64,000 nt of DNA, from NCBI RefSeq assembly GCF_019703515.2, contig NC_059382.1, positions 11,046,001 through 11,110,000 of the forward strand. The letters are read 5' to 3'. The stretch's first letter is position 1. The number at the start of each line of letters is the position of its first letter. The position numbers and the translations under genes were made by a program. Positions 47,531-60,500 of the stretch are shown here, one piece after another. The notes under the pieces are model-generated. The model was not told the origin of the DNA. It saw only the letters and a program-made list of their open reading frames with translations, and did not search any database. Origin of the DNA: Myxocyprinus asiaticus (taxonomy: Eukaryota > Chordata > Actinopteri > Cypriniformes > Catostomidae).

Positions 47531-48529
47531 TTGCTTGTTCTATCCCTTTATGCTCAGAGATGCCAAACTGGCAAACAAACCTGACACGCCAGTAAGCTAT
47601 TTCCTCTATCAACTGGAATGTTACCTCATATCATGTTGTGACATTCAATCAAATGCACGGTGCTTGACCTGTTATTCTCAGTTCTATGAGACTGGTAATT
47701 CACTCATATTCATCCAAAACACTCCCATCCACCCAAACTCCCCCAAACCCCCCCACCCCCGCAGGGTCCCAGGCTGTTATTGATGTAGTATAGCAAGGCA
47801 CTTTAGACTCTGTATACCATTGGGACCCTCTGACGTTATCTATTCTCCCTATCTAAGCTCTCAATGTCTTTATCAAGGATAAGCTCCCTTTAGCTTCTCA
47901 TTGGTCCTTAAATCCTAGGTTTGTTCTGTCATAGAAAACAGAATTGTAGACCTCCAAAGACCATTTTCATTTTCAGTAACATGCGGTGGTACGAGCCAGG
48001 ACATTCCAAGATAGAAAGGAAAATTATGGTTATACTAGTTGGCATTTATGCATGCTTTGGGCTACAATGTAAACATGTCAAGTCAGCAGAATAAAAAATA
48101 TACACTTTAAGTCACCAGACAAGATCTTGTTTGTGAAATTGTGGAAAGTGACTTTTATTGCATTATTGCTACCAGCTGAGCTCCATAATTTCTCTAATTT
48201 ATTGGAATTACTTCTGGTCAGTTTTATCTAAATTCAAACATTCTGTATGACTGAGAAGATAACTACTCAGTCATTACATTGTGCTAATGTCTACAAATAC
48301 AGAAATTGTAACACCATGAAAATCTGTATCATATACTGCCTCCCTGTGTGGAACATGGTGGATTGCAGGAAAAATATTGCATAAATATCTTAAGTCATTT
48401 AATTTTTTGGATGCTGTGAAATTGCATATGCATTATTTCTCTGCTTTTTGGTGTGCTCTTTTGTTTAAAAGAGGCATGGAAATAAATGTTTTTTTTACTG
48501 CTTTTAAAAGCCATTGACCTAGCACCAAG

Positions 48530-48857
48530 CTTAAAGCTGAAGTGTGTTTACTTGTTCGGTGTTAAAATACTTCATCTTATCGCAGTTTAATATGAAGAGA
48601 CAACTATAAGTAAGCCATTTCTAGGTTAATTTTCTCAAAAACTGTAAACACTGTGTGGCGCTATAAAAACTGCTTTGTTTTGAGTAACCCTTCCAGCCCG
48701 ACACAACACTGACATGACCAATGCCGAGAGTTGGGGGCAGGACTATCTGTTTGTTTAATAAACAGCAGAGGGAGGTGTATTCGGAAGGCTATTTGAAACC
48801 AAAGTTTATTTTTGTAATTCAGTTTTGTGGCGCAGAAATTTCACACTTCAGCTTTAA
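48530..48857. repeat. MITE with aaagctgaagtgtgt termini, just 3' of the formin
   Basis: The left aaagctgaagtgtgt is inverted at the right (cacacttcagcttt). About 330 bp. It would lie within or at the end of the formin 3' UTR. Confidence 0.7.
48805..48810 (-). terminator. candidate poly(A) signal of the formin, inside a MITE
   Basis: AATAAA on the minus strand about 130 nt past the TGA. It falls inside the short inverted-repeat element at 48530-48857. If used, the transposon supplies the 3' end of the transcript. Confidence 0.3.
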
Positions 48858-48940
48858 TTCTCACAAATGCAACAATCCACATGTAGAATATGCATGAAAA
48901 TAAATAAAGATCTGTGATTCTAAGAACCCATGACTTCTCA

Positions 48941-50053
48941 TCATGGGTCCACACTTTCGGAATCAAGCTCTTTGCTGTTTGATTTGCCACGCCAATGTTT
49001 AAATAAAGACATAAAGCTGAAGGTCTCTTTAGTGCTTTTGGGTGATATGGTTTGGTTGTTTAATTTCTTCCCAGTACCAAATTGCAAGCTATGCACTATA
49101 TCTCCAGTCTTTGCCTCTGACTCTGCTGATTGTGACTGCAACGAGTCAGTTAATTGTGATGATTGTGATTCCTCTAGAGAATGAAGTGGCTTGGCATCAG
49201 AATCTTTCATTGTCTCTGTAAAGCATTGTTGTGTGATGAGCATATTGCAATCCACAGATTTCAATTTACCAATACAACCAATCGGGGGAGTTGGGGTTTC
49301 ATTCAAATTACCAGGAACAAATAGATCCTCCTCGCTGATATTCCCACAACTGGCTTTGGGAAGAGCGATTGTGTGCCGGCGACTGATAATCTGGTTGGTC
49401 TGAAGGAGTTCCAAAGTGTTAATGCATTTGGAAGTATTTTCTTCAAATTTCGAAGTATTTTCTTCTATGGACATGATCAGAAGGTGTTTCCTGTCTTCCT
49501 GGAAGACAAGCTGCCTGGGTGACTGAACTGGTGACAGGGCCTCTCCAGACGAAGCACTGCCCCGACTGGACTGGTAACGTAAAACCCTACGTGACAGCTC
49601 TCTCATATTCTGCACCTCTGTTTCAGTCTGGGCCTCTTCCTCTTCTTGCTCAATATACACGGAGACTCGTCGATTGATGGACAAGTTGGCACTAGCCCCA
49701 GGGATCTTGATCTCTGGAGGCTTGGGCGTCTCATCCTCACAAACACTCTTATTAGTGCTCTCTGTGGCCAAGGAACTTTTGAGCCAGCTATTCTTCTTGA
49801 CCTCTCGGTTGTTGGCGGGGTTGTTCTCTTGCAAGGTTATCTCAGTGATACTCCCCTGTGTGGGTGAGGGAGTCCTGGCCCTGCGGCGGGATGAACTATT
49901 GTTGAGAAACCTCTGCAGGACGGACTCCAATGCAACTCCCTCCATGTCTTTGTCTCGTACGGAGCAGGTGGCAGTGGAACATCGCTTAGCAGCACACTGA
50001 GCGCGCTCTCGTTGCCTGCGCTTCGCCTCCAACATGTCTCGTTCAAGGTTCTC
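48941..50053 (-). CDS. fhdc1-like: fhdc-like last exon: post-FH2 basic helix and serine-rich tail
   Basis: Encodes 370 residues in one open exon. It starts with [20 protein letters not shown], then long low-complexity Ser/Glu/Thr-rich text with basic patches ([26 protein letters not shown]) and ends ELDSESVDP then TGA. Conservation with mammalian FHDC1 tails is expected to be poor. A near-duplicate [13 protein letters not shown] shows a short local repeat. Acceptor ctttag before GAGAAC. Confidence 0.9.
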   Translation of the reverse strand, partial: ENLERDMLEAKRRQRERAQCAAKRCSTATCSVRDKDMEGVALESVLQRFLNNSSSRRRARTPSPTQGSITEITLQENNPANNREVKKNSWLKSSLATESTNKSVCEDETPKPPEIKIPGASANLSINRRVSVYIEQEEEEAQTETEVQNMRELSRRVLRYQSSRGSASSGEALSPVQSPRQLVFQEDRKHLLIMSIEENTSKFEENTSKCINTLELLQTNQIISRRHTIALPKASCGNISEEDLFVPGNLNETPTPPIGCIGKLKSVDCNMLITQQCFTETMKDSDAKPLHSLEESQSSQLTDSLQSQSAESEAKTGDIVHSLQFGTGKKLNNQTISPKSTKETFSFMSLFKHWRGKSNSKELDSESVDP

Positions 50054-51556
50054 CTAAAGCATAAAGGCAAATGATACAAGAATGACATACTAATTCTGAA
50101 TTCTGTCTTTGATGAACTCCATTTTACCAAGGAGCAAAAATCATACAGAAATCAGACTTGAGTGCTAGCCTTTACTGAAAACATAATTAAAAAGTGTGAT
50201 TTTTCCTGTTAAAATGGCAACGATATCTAATTATAATCCTTTTTAAAAATAAATGCAATCCTAAAAATAAGTTCTGATTAATTGAAAAGTGTTAAAGGTG
50301 CACCAAGTAACATTTTGTTTGTGATTTGCTCAGTGGTGTAGATTCCGGGAGGGGGAGAGGGGTAGGGTTGTGCCGATAGACGATGATCTCGGGGATCGAC
50401 GATGGTCAGAGTGATTGCCAATAGCTGATGCCTTTGACGATGTCAAGACGATATTTGGCTCGTAATTAGTGTATTAAATTATTATTATTATTATTAGGCT
50501 ATTATTATTATCAAATTAATATTACAAATAATTTGCCCCACAGCACACATTTTAAGAAACACGCTTTATTATATTATTAAGAACAGATGACAGAAAAGCT
50601 GTCTATGCGCATGTATGACACACTGTTTGTACGGAGGTGTGCAGTCTTGTGGAACACGCGCATGTAAAAGGTTCTCACTCTTTTTTGCAAGAACAGTATC
50701 GTCTATGAGTGCTGCAAATGACCTCAGACATCTCAGCTCAGGAGGTGCTTTGAGTTCGGTTTGCTTTAATTCCACAGAGCAGTTAATTGTGACCACAACT
50801 CTGCAGCCTATACATCTGTGAATACATTTACATTTATTCATTTGGCAGATGCTTTTATTCAGAGCGACTTACAAAAGAGGAACACATAAGCAAATCATCT
50901 TAAGGAGACAGTGGTATGAAAAGTGCCATATTACAAAGTTTCACTAGCATCAGAATAGTAGTATTCAAAACAGATTAAAGTGCAACAATTTAGTGACTGG
51001 TTAAGTGCTCATGGAAAAGATGTGTTTTTAGCCATTTTTTGAAGACAGAAAGTGAGTCAGCTTCATGGATGGAGTTGGGAAGGTCATTCCTCCAATGTGG
51101 TATGATGAAGCCAAAAGTCAGGGAAAGTGTTATGGTGCCTCTTTGTGTTGGTACAACAAGGCGACGTTCCTTAGCCAACCGCAGGCTTCTAGTGGGCGCG
51201 TAGCTCTGCAGAAATGAGTTTAAGTATGCTGAAGCAGACCCAGTGACTGTTCTGTATGCCAGTATCAGAGCCTTGAATTTGATACGTGCATCAACCGGCA
51301 GCCAATGAAGAGAGACAAGGAGTGGTGTAACGTGTTCTCTTTGGTTCATTAAACCAATTCATTTTGGTTGACTAAAACATAAAATAATACAAAAACACGT
51401 TCACCTCGAACCATGATTTATATTTGAGTGAATATTATCATCATTATAATTATTATTTTTACATTTATATATTTTTTTATGTCTTCATTTGTGTAAGTAA
51501 TTTTCTGCCATGATGTTTAGACAGATACTTGCCTGATGGTAAATGGAAAGGGACTA

Positions 51557-51593
<37 letters not shown>

Positions 51594-54500
51594 TTTGATC
51601 ACTTCACTATTTTAATTGCTTTTTTGTTTCGTTTGGAGTGCAATTTGAATTTAGAAATGTATTTGACTTAAGTTTTTCATTTTTAATAAATTAATTTAAT
51701 TTTCAATGCAAAATCACTAAAGCAAGAATATTCACCGATCCCTCAGCCCAGGGGTTGCCGATGTAATTGGATATTGTGATATATATATATATATACATAT
51801 ATATATATTTATATATCGTGAAGGAGGGAACAAAACAATTTATTCACACACATGATGTATTTTCCCCGACAAGAGAATGCACAGATGAAGTAGTTTCTTT
51901 GCCAAAGAGATGTTGCCCTTCACAACTGTTGTAAAGCCATCTTTCAAAAAGTTGCACTTGATTTTTTTCCAGTTTCATTTGAATGTTTAGTTAAAATAAA
52001 TAAAAAATAAAGTTCAAAGTTTGAAATCAAGGTGTCTTGCTTTATTGATTAGGCTTAACCCTAACCCTGCTTAATGAAAATTACCCCATAGTACCACCTA
52101 GTGTCCAACCAGCGGTAATACGTCGGTTTGAACATGAACACCGCACCTTACTATTAATTTCTTTAGGTATGAAACCTTTGTGAAAAAATACTTGGTGCAA
52201 ATTTAACATCTATAAATTGACAAAATGAATATTTAGATTGTATAAAATTGGTAGTACCTGAACTGCTCGTTTGAACTTCTGACAGAAAGAGTAAAAAATG
52301 GAGCAACACTCCTCTAGTTTGAACTGAGAGGGATCCTCACAAAAATACTCGGCCACAGACCCACTCACAGCAGCAAGAGTCTGGAAATAAGCCTCAGTCT
52401 CCTGTAACCTGGTCTCTGCATTCTAAAAAAGATGAAGGAAAAGATTCAATACTGTTTTGATGTTTAGCTTGTGTTGCAATATTTGGCAAACAAACATTTT
52501 ATACAATCAGATAGGGAACTGTATCGATGTTGATGTGTCAGCAAATCAATATTCAAAAGGGTCAACAATGTGTTTCCATGTTGAAAGGGCCTTATGACTT
52601 TGCCCAAAAAATTGCATACTTACAGTATGTTCTGAGATAGCATAAGTAAGTCTTGAGGATTTGTGACATGAAATGCCTCACTTGCAAAAAATCCCTCATC
52701 TGTTCTTGCAGATCTGGCACTTTGTCAGCATTCTGCTTTGACACCTGGACTTTGCTCACTTCCTTTTGGAACTCTGCCTCAACTTCCTGTATATGAATCC
52801 TACATGGAGGAAAACACAGACAAAACATTTCTCACTTTTTTATTTTCAGTACAACTTTGTATTGTATGCCATTTGTCTCCCAAGCTACAAAAGGAAATTA
52901 CTGCAGAGCTCAACAATGAGGATGGTCCAATGGCCCGGATCCAATGCGAAAGGGATATGGGCCAGTTGATGGAACTCTCACTTGTTCATTTTTGTTTCGC
53001 TTTTGTTGTGGGACAAGAAAACATTGACAGGATAAGTACAAATCTTAACAACTGCCTCGACTGGGCAAGATTTTTTGTAAACAAATTTATTGTTGAGCCA
53101 TGAGTAAGCTACTTTGAAATTCATAATACATTTACTGTTAAAATGCAACATTATTTTAAAATATATAAATATGTTTTTAAGCCTAAATACAGTAGATAGG
53201 TAAAGTTTGTCAAGAACAACTTTGATGTTGGCTTGACAAAGACTTGTCTGAAAGTTTAAATTAGTCTTAAAAGTTTGGTTGTTAAACAGACATTACAGTG
53301 AGATAAACAGCCAGCTAGATAACTGGATAGTCAGATAAACCATCAGATAGAAAGTCAGTGAGAGTGAGAAAAAGAGACTAAACTAAAAGCAGATCAATGC
53401 CTTTGGTGTGTTTGTTTACATTTGATTTTTTTTTTATAGTTGGCGTTTGAATTAATGAGCATTCTGTTCAATCGTCCCGTGATGTTTAGCGCAAAATTTT
53501 TTGAAAAAAGGGCAGAAACATCCAATAGATGTGGCTATTTTAACAACAAAAAAACATGACGAAAAGCTGTGTAGTTTTTGCTCTTCATACCAAGCCAAAA
53601 AAACCAAAAATGGAACTGATTTTTTATTGCCTGCTAACTGACAGAAATATAAGCCTAAAGAAGAGCACTGTGGTTGAAAGCTGTTGAGCCATAAAGTAGT
53701 GTATTACCAGCACCAGGACACCCCAAGACAGAAGTTTACATTTATGATTGTCACGTTAACATTTTGTCATTCACTTGGTACCTTAAAACATTTTTATTTA
53801 TACATTTTAATATGACTGATGATAAATGAAATGAATGTACACATAAAATAGCTACAATTTCACATTTCACAGCAACTTTACCAGAAACCCCATTTACTAA
53901 ACACTTCGCCAAACCGAACTTACTGAGAAATATGTCCCCTTAGAAATGTTTGATCGATTAAAGCATAAAAACAATAAGCAGCGCTCCACTCTGATCATGT
54001 CAAGTTTTCTCATGTATCTCGTCTTGTTCTATGGTGTAACTCATCATTATGTTTCTGCTGGAACTGCTGTTGTGATGATCAGATGATCGATTTAGTATTG
54101 AAACCACTCAGATGTTTCCCAAATACATTAAAGCACATATCCAGCATATGGTTGACTGCAGCCGCAGTGCTCTTATTTATGTTTATATTTCTGTCAGTTG
54201 GCAAAATAGCCAAATTTGTTGCTTATTTCTCCCCCTTGAATGAGAGTAACTATGGTAAATTGGCTTCGCTTTCCCCCACACTAAACCACGCCCTCGGGTA
54301 TGACGCGTTGCCAACTGTATCTATGGTATTTTTTCCAGTTTTTTAGGTTTTTTTCTGATGTGTGAAATCTGTAATTGAAAATTCACCTACCATTGAGACT
54401 AATTCATTCTAACAGTGGCATTCTTTTGCCCCCCAATTTTTACAAATCTTGAAAATTTTTGTCACTTTCTGGGACATTTTTGCCCCAAGCCTTGGTAAAT

Positions 54501-57500
54501 TTCTGATCCTGGTGCCATATTCAGTATTTTAAACAGCACTGTGGCATACCTTGCTGCATCTCCAATGTGCCCTAGTTGTTCTGGAAAGTTCAACAAAGAT
54601 GAATCAATCTTCTGGGCTTGCTGTTATGGAAGGAGAGGAAACGTGTGAAAACATACAATGAAATCCCATCACACTCTAATAATACATGGCAAATATTACT
54701 CTGAAACCACTATATAATATCAAACTCCATTGTTACCATCACAACATAGTGCATGAGATTCATTCCAGGCTTGTTGGCTTTGGTATCAGCAAGTTTGAGA
54801 AGAGAAGTCATCCGAAATCCCACAGCACTGCCAGCATACCCACCCTGGAAGAAGTGAGGATAGAAAGATTAAGATCTCATGACAGTGTAAACATGCACAC
54901 ATGTGCTTTGCATTATGCCATTTTGTGGTTAACCAACTTTAATAATTTCAACAAGTGTAACAAGATACAGTGGCATGATTATACTGACAGAGTTCATGTA
55001 GTTTCCTGTTTTCAACACCAGCTGGATGACTGAATGAAGATCAGTGCATTCCAACAGCTCTGGAAGGAATTTCATACATGGGTTAGGTGAAATAAAACAA
55101 ATCAAAACATAGAGAATTGAAATATGAAAAACATGTCCATGAGCTTTTTTATAACAACATCAAGATTGCAGGTGAAAATGTGTACGAATGTATAAGGGAA
55201 ATTGTATTTTATACATAACTGTACGTTTTTCATTCCACTTTCACTAATTCATTTAAAATGATTTTTTGAAAGTACAAAAATTCCATGTAATCTCTCATGC
55301 ATAATAATTTTTAAAGTATTAGCAACATGCTTTCAAAAAGTTTTAGATGGAGTATAATATGTTACACCACAGGATATGTCAACTTCCCAAAAGTATTTTA
55401 TGTCAACTAACCACATGCAAGTAATTGCTCTAACATTGAAAATTATTCTGGCATTACTGTTTTTTTTAGACATGTACCATGATATTACCATGGGGTTATT
55501 TGAAGTACCCTGGATCATGTAAATATCATGGTACATGTATATGGTGATCATTCAGTTTCATGGTGGATATCAGAGCTTTTCAAACTGAGTGCCGCAGGGG
55601 AGTTCTATGGGGTCCGTGGGAAATTTTAGGAAGTTAAAAATATTAATATTTACATAATTTGACATTGTGTTTTTATTCTGAAATCACGAGATTAATCATT
55701 ATTACTTTATTCTGCCAGCCATAGTTTTTACAAGAAAAAGAATTAGCATATAGTTTCTTATATTATATATACATAAAAAAAATCATTATTTGTTGTGTTC
55801 ATTTCTCCTTTCTTGCAACATAAATTACTTTGAATGGAGGTCTTTCACAAGGTGAACATCAATTTTTGGGGTCCTTGGCATCAAAAATGTATGAAAGTAC
55901 TATTACCATCTGATCCCATCACTGTACTATGGTAACGTTACTATCCTGGGGTAACTTCAATTCTAAAGGGATAATTACAAATCATGATGGTAAATATTTT
56001 TTTTGTTTGCGAAAAAGTAAAATAAACGTTGCCATAATATACCACACACTGCAGCTAAGAATATAAGGAGATTCATGAGGAAAAATGTATGATTTTATTT
56101 ATATTTATTTATTTATTTTCAATTTGTTGTTTTTAATACTGTAATAAATCTCAATATTTTTCATATCTAAATATATTTTACCGGAATATTAATCATTAAC
56201 AATGTAATGAAAAACGTAAAGCATAACCACCTATTAACAAAATATTCTAATTATAGTAATAAACAATAGCTGAAAACAAGTTGTGACTTCCCTGCCACAA
56301 AGCAGGGGAAGAGGGCAGGTCGACTCACAGGAAATGGCAGACAGCATAAATGCATGGTTTGTGTTAATACTTTTACAATAGTTAGCAAATCTGCCTAATC
56401 GTACCTTTTCCGGCAGCAGTCATGATTGCAATAGAGTGATTCACCTCATCCATGAAATGGGGAAACTCCTCCTTGATGACTAAACTGTTCAACCGTTCCT
56501 CATAGCTAGAGGAAGAATATACAATTAAACAATACTATCATGACATCATATCCAATGTCTACTCACATCTAGTGTAATTGGCAGTGATGCCTTAAAATGT
56601 ACAGATATTGTTGGAGATGGGCTGGCTACTGTGTAGTTAATATACTGACGGAACTCTATGTACATTATTCTATTTGTGTATTTGTCATGTGCTATCGGAA
56701 TTATCGTAAATACGAGTTTCCCACTCGGAAGTTGTACATGAACGACTCCTCAAGTCGTAATTACGACTGGGAAACTCAGAGATAATTTTGATACCCAAGT
56801 TTCCGAGATGGGAGGGGTCCTAAACTTTCAACATGGTGGAGGAGAGTACAGTTTCTGTAGTGAATCACAGGTTGTATTCATTTTTGTAAATACAGCGAAT
56901 TGTTAGCTCTTACCGTTTTGGTCATATTCATTTATGTATATCAGCAACTATTTGATGCATGTTTTACAGGTAACACTTTATTTTGATGGTCCCAAATAGA
57001 TATTTAAGTGACTATAAATGACTTATCAACTGGCTTGCTATAGCTAATAAACAGTGTTTCAACAAACATTCAGCAGACTTTCACTAGCCTGTATATAGAT
57101 CTCTATTAATGACCTACTTACATTATTGTTGAGAACATCAGCTCATTAAAAGGTCATTAATAAAGATCTATATACAGGCTAATGTTTGTTGAAACACTGT
57201 TTACTACCTATAGCAAGTCAGTCGATAAGCTGTTATTTTGCTGCTGTTATACAGTCTATTGAAAGTCTACTGAATGTTTGTTTAAACACTGTTTACTAGC
57301 TATAGCAAACCAGTTGATAAGTCACTTATAGTCAGTTAAATATCTGTTTGGGACAATCAAAATAAAGTGTTACCGTTTTACATTTTTACACCATAAAAAT
57401 AGCTTGTACACTATATTGCCAAAAGTATTCGCTCACCCATCCAAATAATTGAATTCAGGTGTTCCAATCACTTCCATGGCAACAGGTGTATAAAATGAAG

Positions 57501-60500
57501 CACCTAGGCATGCAGACTGCTTCTACAAACATTTGTGAAAGAATGGGCCGCTCTCAGGAGCTCAGTGAATTCCAGCGTGGTACTGTGATAGGATGCCACC
57601 TGTGCAACAAGTCCGGTCGTGAAATTTCCTCGCTACTAAATATTCCACAGTCAACTGTCAGTGGTATTATAACAAAGTGGAAGCGATTGGGAATGACAGC
57701 AACTCAGCCACGAAGTGGTAGGCCACGTAAAATGACAGAGCGGGGTCAGCGGATGCTGAGGCGCATAGTGCGCAGAGGTCGCCAACTTTCTGCAGAGTCA
57801 ATCGCTACAGACCTCCAAAGTTCATGTGGCCTTCAGATTAGCTCAAGAACAGTGCGTAGAGAGCTTCATGGAATGGGTTTACATGGCCGAGCAGCTGCAT
57901 CCAAGCCATACATCACCAAGTGCAATGCAAAGCGTCGGATGCAGTGGTGTAAAGCACGCCACCACTGGACTCTAGAGCAGTGGAGACACGTTCTCTTCTC
58001 CATCTGGCAATCTGATGGACGAGTCTGGGTTTGGCGGTTGCCAGGAGAACGGTACTTGTCTGACTGCATTGTGCCAACTGTGAAGTTTGGTGGAGGGGGG
58101 ATTATGGTGTGGGGTTGTTTTTCAGGAGCTGATCTTGGCTCCTTAGTTCCAGTGAAAGGAACTCTGAATGCTTCAGCATACCAAGAGATTTTGGACAATT
58201 CCATGCTCCCAACTTTGTGGGAACAGTTTGGGGATGGCCCCTTCCTGTTCCAACATGACTGCGCACCAGTGCACAAAGCAAGGTCCATAAAGACATGGAT
58301 GAGCAAGTTTGGTGTGGAAGAACTTGACTGGCCTGCACAGAGTCCTGACCTCAACCCGATAGAGCACCTTTGGGATGAATTAGAGCGAAGACTGAGAGCC
58401 AGGCCTTCTCGTCCAACATCAGTGTCTGACCTCACAAATGCGCTTCTGGAAGAATGGTCAAAAATTCCCATAAACACACTCCTAAACCTTGTGGAAAGCC
58501 TTCCCAGAAGAGTTGAAGCTGTTATAGCTGCAAAGGGTGGGCCAACGTCATATTAAACCCTATGGATTAAGAATGGGATATCACTTAAGTTCATATGCGT
58601 CTAAAGGCAGATGAGCGAATACTTTTGGCAATATAGTGTATTTGACCAAAATTCCATTATCGTCAGCAAGCTGAGTCATATTTTTTATGGTGTCAAAATA
58701 AAAGTTCCTCATGAAATATATATGAATGAACGTATTTTCCGACAAAAAAGCACTTGAACATGACATACTCGTAATTACCACTTCAGAAGTGGGAAGTAGG
58801 ATAATTCAGATAGCACATGAAGGCAGCATTAGTGCCACTGAGTAAACCCACCATGGAACTTTGACAAGTTGTACCATGAAACGATCTGCCTCAGAAAGAG
58901 TTGTGTAGTCTCCTTTAAAAGCAAGAAGCTGTCGCACCTAAAGTCACAACAGAAAAGAAGCACAACAGGCATCAGCAAGATTCCAGACCTAATATTCTAA
59001 TGAAAATACTGCAGAAATTCCTTAATATAATTTAAAGTACAAAAACTTACATTAAAATGTGATTGCATACTATCAAAGGGCCCTGATCTACCCTCTCAGA
59101 CTTAGGTTTCAGGCCCTGAATTATACAGGATTTTAAAAGGTTCCCACCTCTCCATCCTCTGGTAGTAGTTTGCACAAATCCTTTAGTTTCCCAGTACCAA
59201 ATCCTTCGCCTCTGCCTTTGATTATGTCATCTATCATTCCATTCACTGACCTGGGATTAGGGTGGGGAAGGTTGGAGCAAGGTGTGGTAGAATTAGAGGA
59301 CCTCTGCTGACTAATTCAACAGTTACAAAATCTCATTTTCAAACAAGCGACAATACGCAGACATTAGCAAGAACTATAAACATCACAGGTTTAGAAAACC
59401 CTAGGCTTCCTTATCAACATTACATATGTTAAAAAGAACTTTGAATTGTTTTATTTGTGGTGCTAGGACCAATTAAAAAAGTAATAAGGCCAGAATGTGG
59501 AATCCAAAATGGGCCTCCAAAAAACTTGACTGTTTTCAAACAGGTTTTCTGAACACTCTCCCTATCTGCAATAAGTCAAACATACACATAGTCCCGGCCA
59601 TATGTCTGGCTGGTTGGGATGCTTAAAAGAAATTTTCCTTAAATCAACCAATGAATAGCTTACATATAGTTTAATGCAGTTAAAAACTGGGATAGGAGAA
59701 AGTATTTTAAAGGAATAGTTCACCCAAAAATGAAAACTTTCTTTCTCCTGCAGAACACAAACGAAGATTTTTAGAAGAATATCTCAGCTCTGTCGCTCCA
59801 TACAATGCAAGTAAACGGTGGACAGAACTTTGAAGGTCCAAAAGCATAAAAAGCCTGCATACAACTAAGTAATCCATACAACTACAGTGGTTTAATCCAT
59901 GTCTTCAGAAGTGATATAGGTGTAGGTGAGAAACAGATCAATATTTAAGTTCTTTTTTGCATTCATTTGCATTGTATGGACGTACAGATCTGACATTTTC
60001 TTCTAAAAGTCTTAATTTGTGTTCTGAAGAAGAAAGACATACACAACTGGGATATCATGAGGGTGAGTAAATGATGAGAGAATTTTCACTTTTGGGTGAA
60101 CTATTTCTTTAACAATTAAAAAAATTACACACTTCTCCTTTCAACTAGACCGATAACATTGCAGAACTATCAATTCAAAACTCAACATAATTGTCCCAAA
60201 ACAAACAAATGACACATCCAGCAGTTTGTCTAGGTATAGAGGAAGTAGCCAACACACAGACTTCACCTTGTTCCGATTGCCTAACACTCCTAATCTCCTC
60301 TTCTTGGCCAAGCATAAAACATACCACTGTTAGACAAGCCAAATCTTGTTATTTTGGAGATACACATACTGTAGATGTACACAAGCACACCAAACTGGTA
60401 TCAAAAAAAGCTCCTGCCTCCAAAAAACTGATTTACTGATTAACATGTCAAAGTAAAACTATCACAGCCAGCTAATCAATATCTGAGGAGAAACCCTGCA

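Noticed and set aside
49674..50000. Plus-strand open frames opposite the formin's last exon
   Set aside because: Shadows of the 371-codon minus-strand exon, which joins in phase to the FH2 exons.
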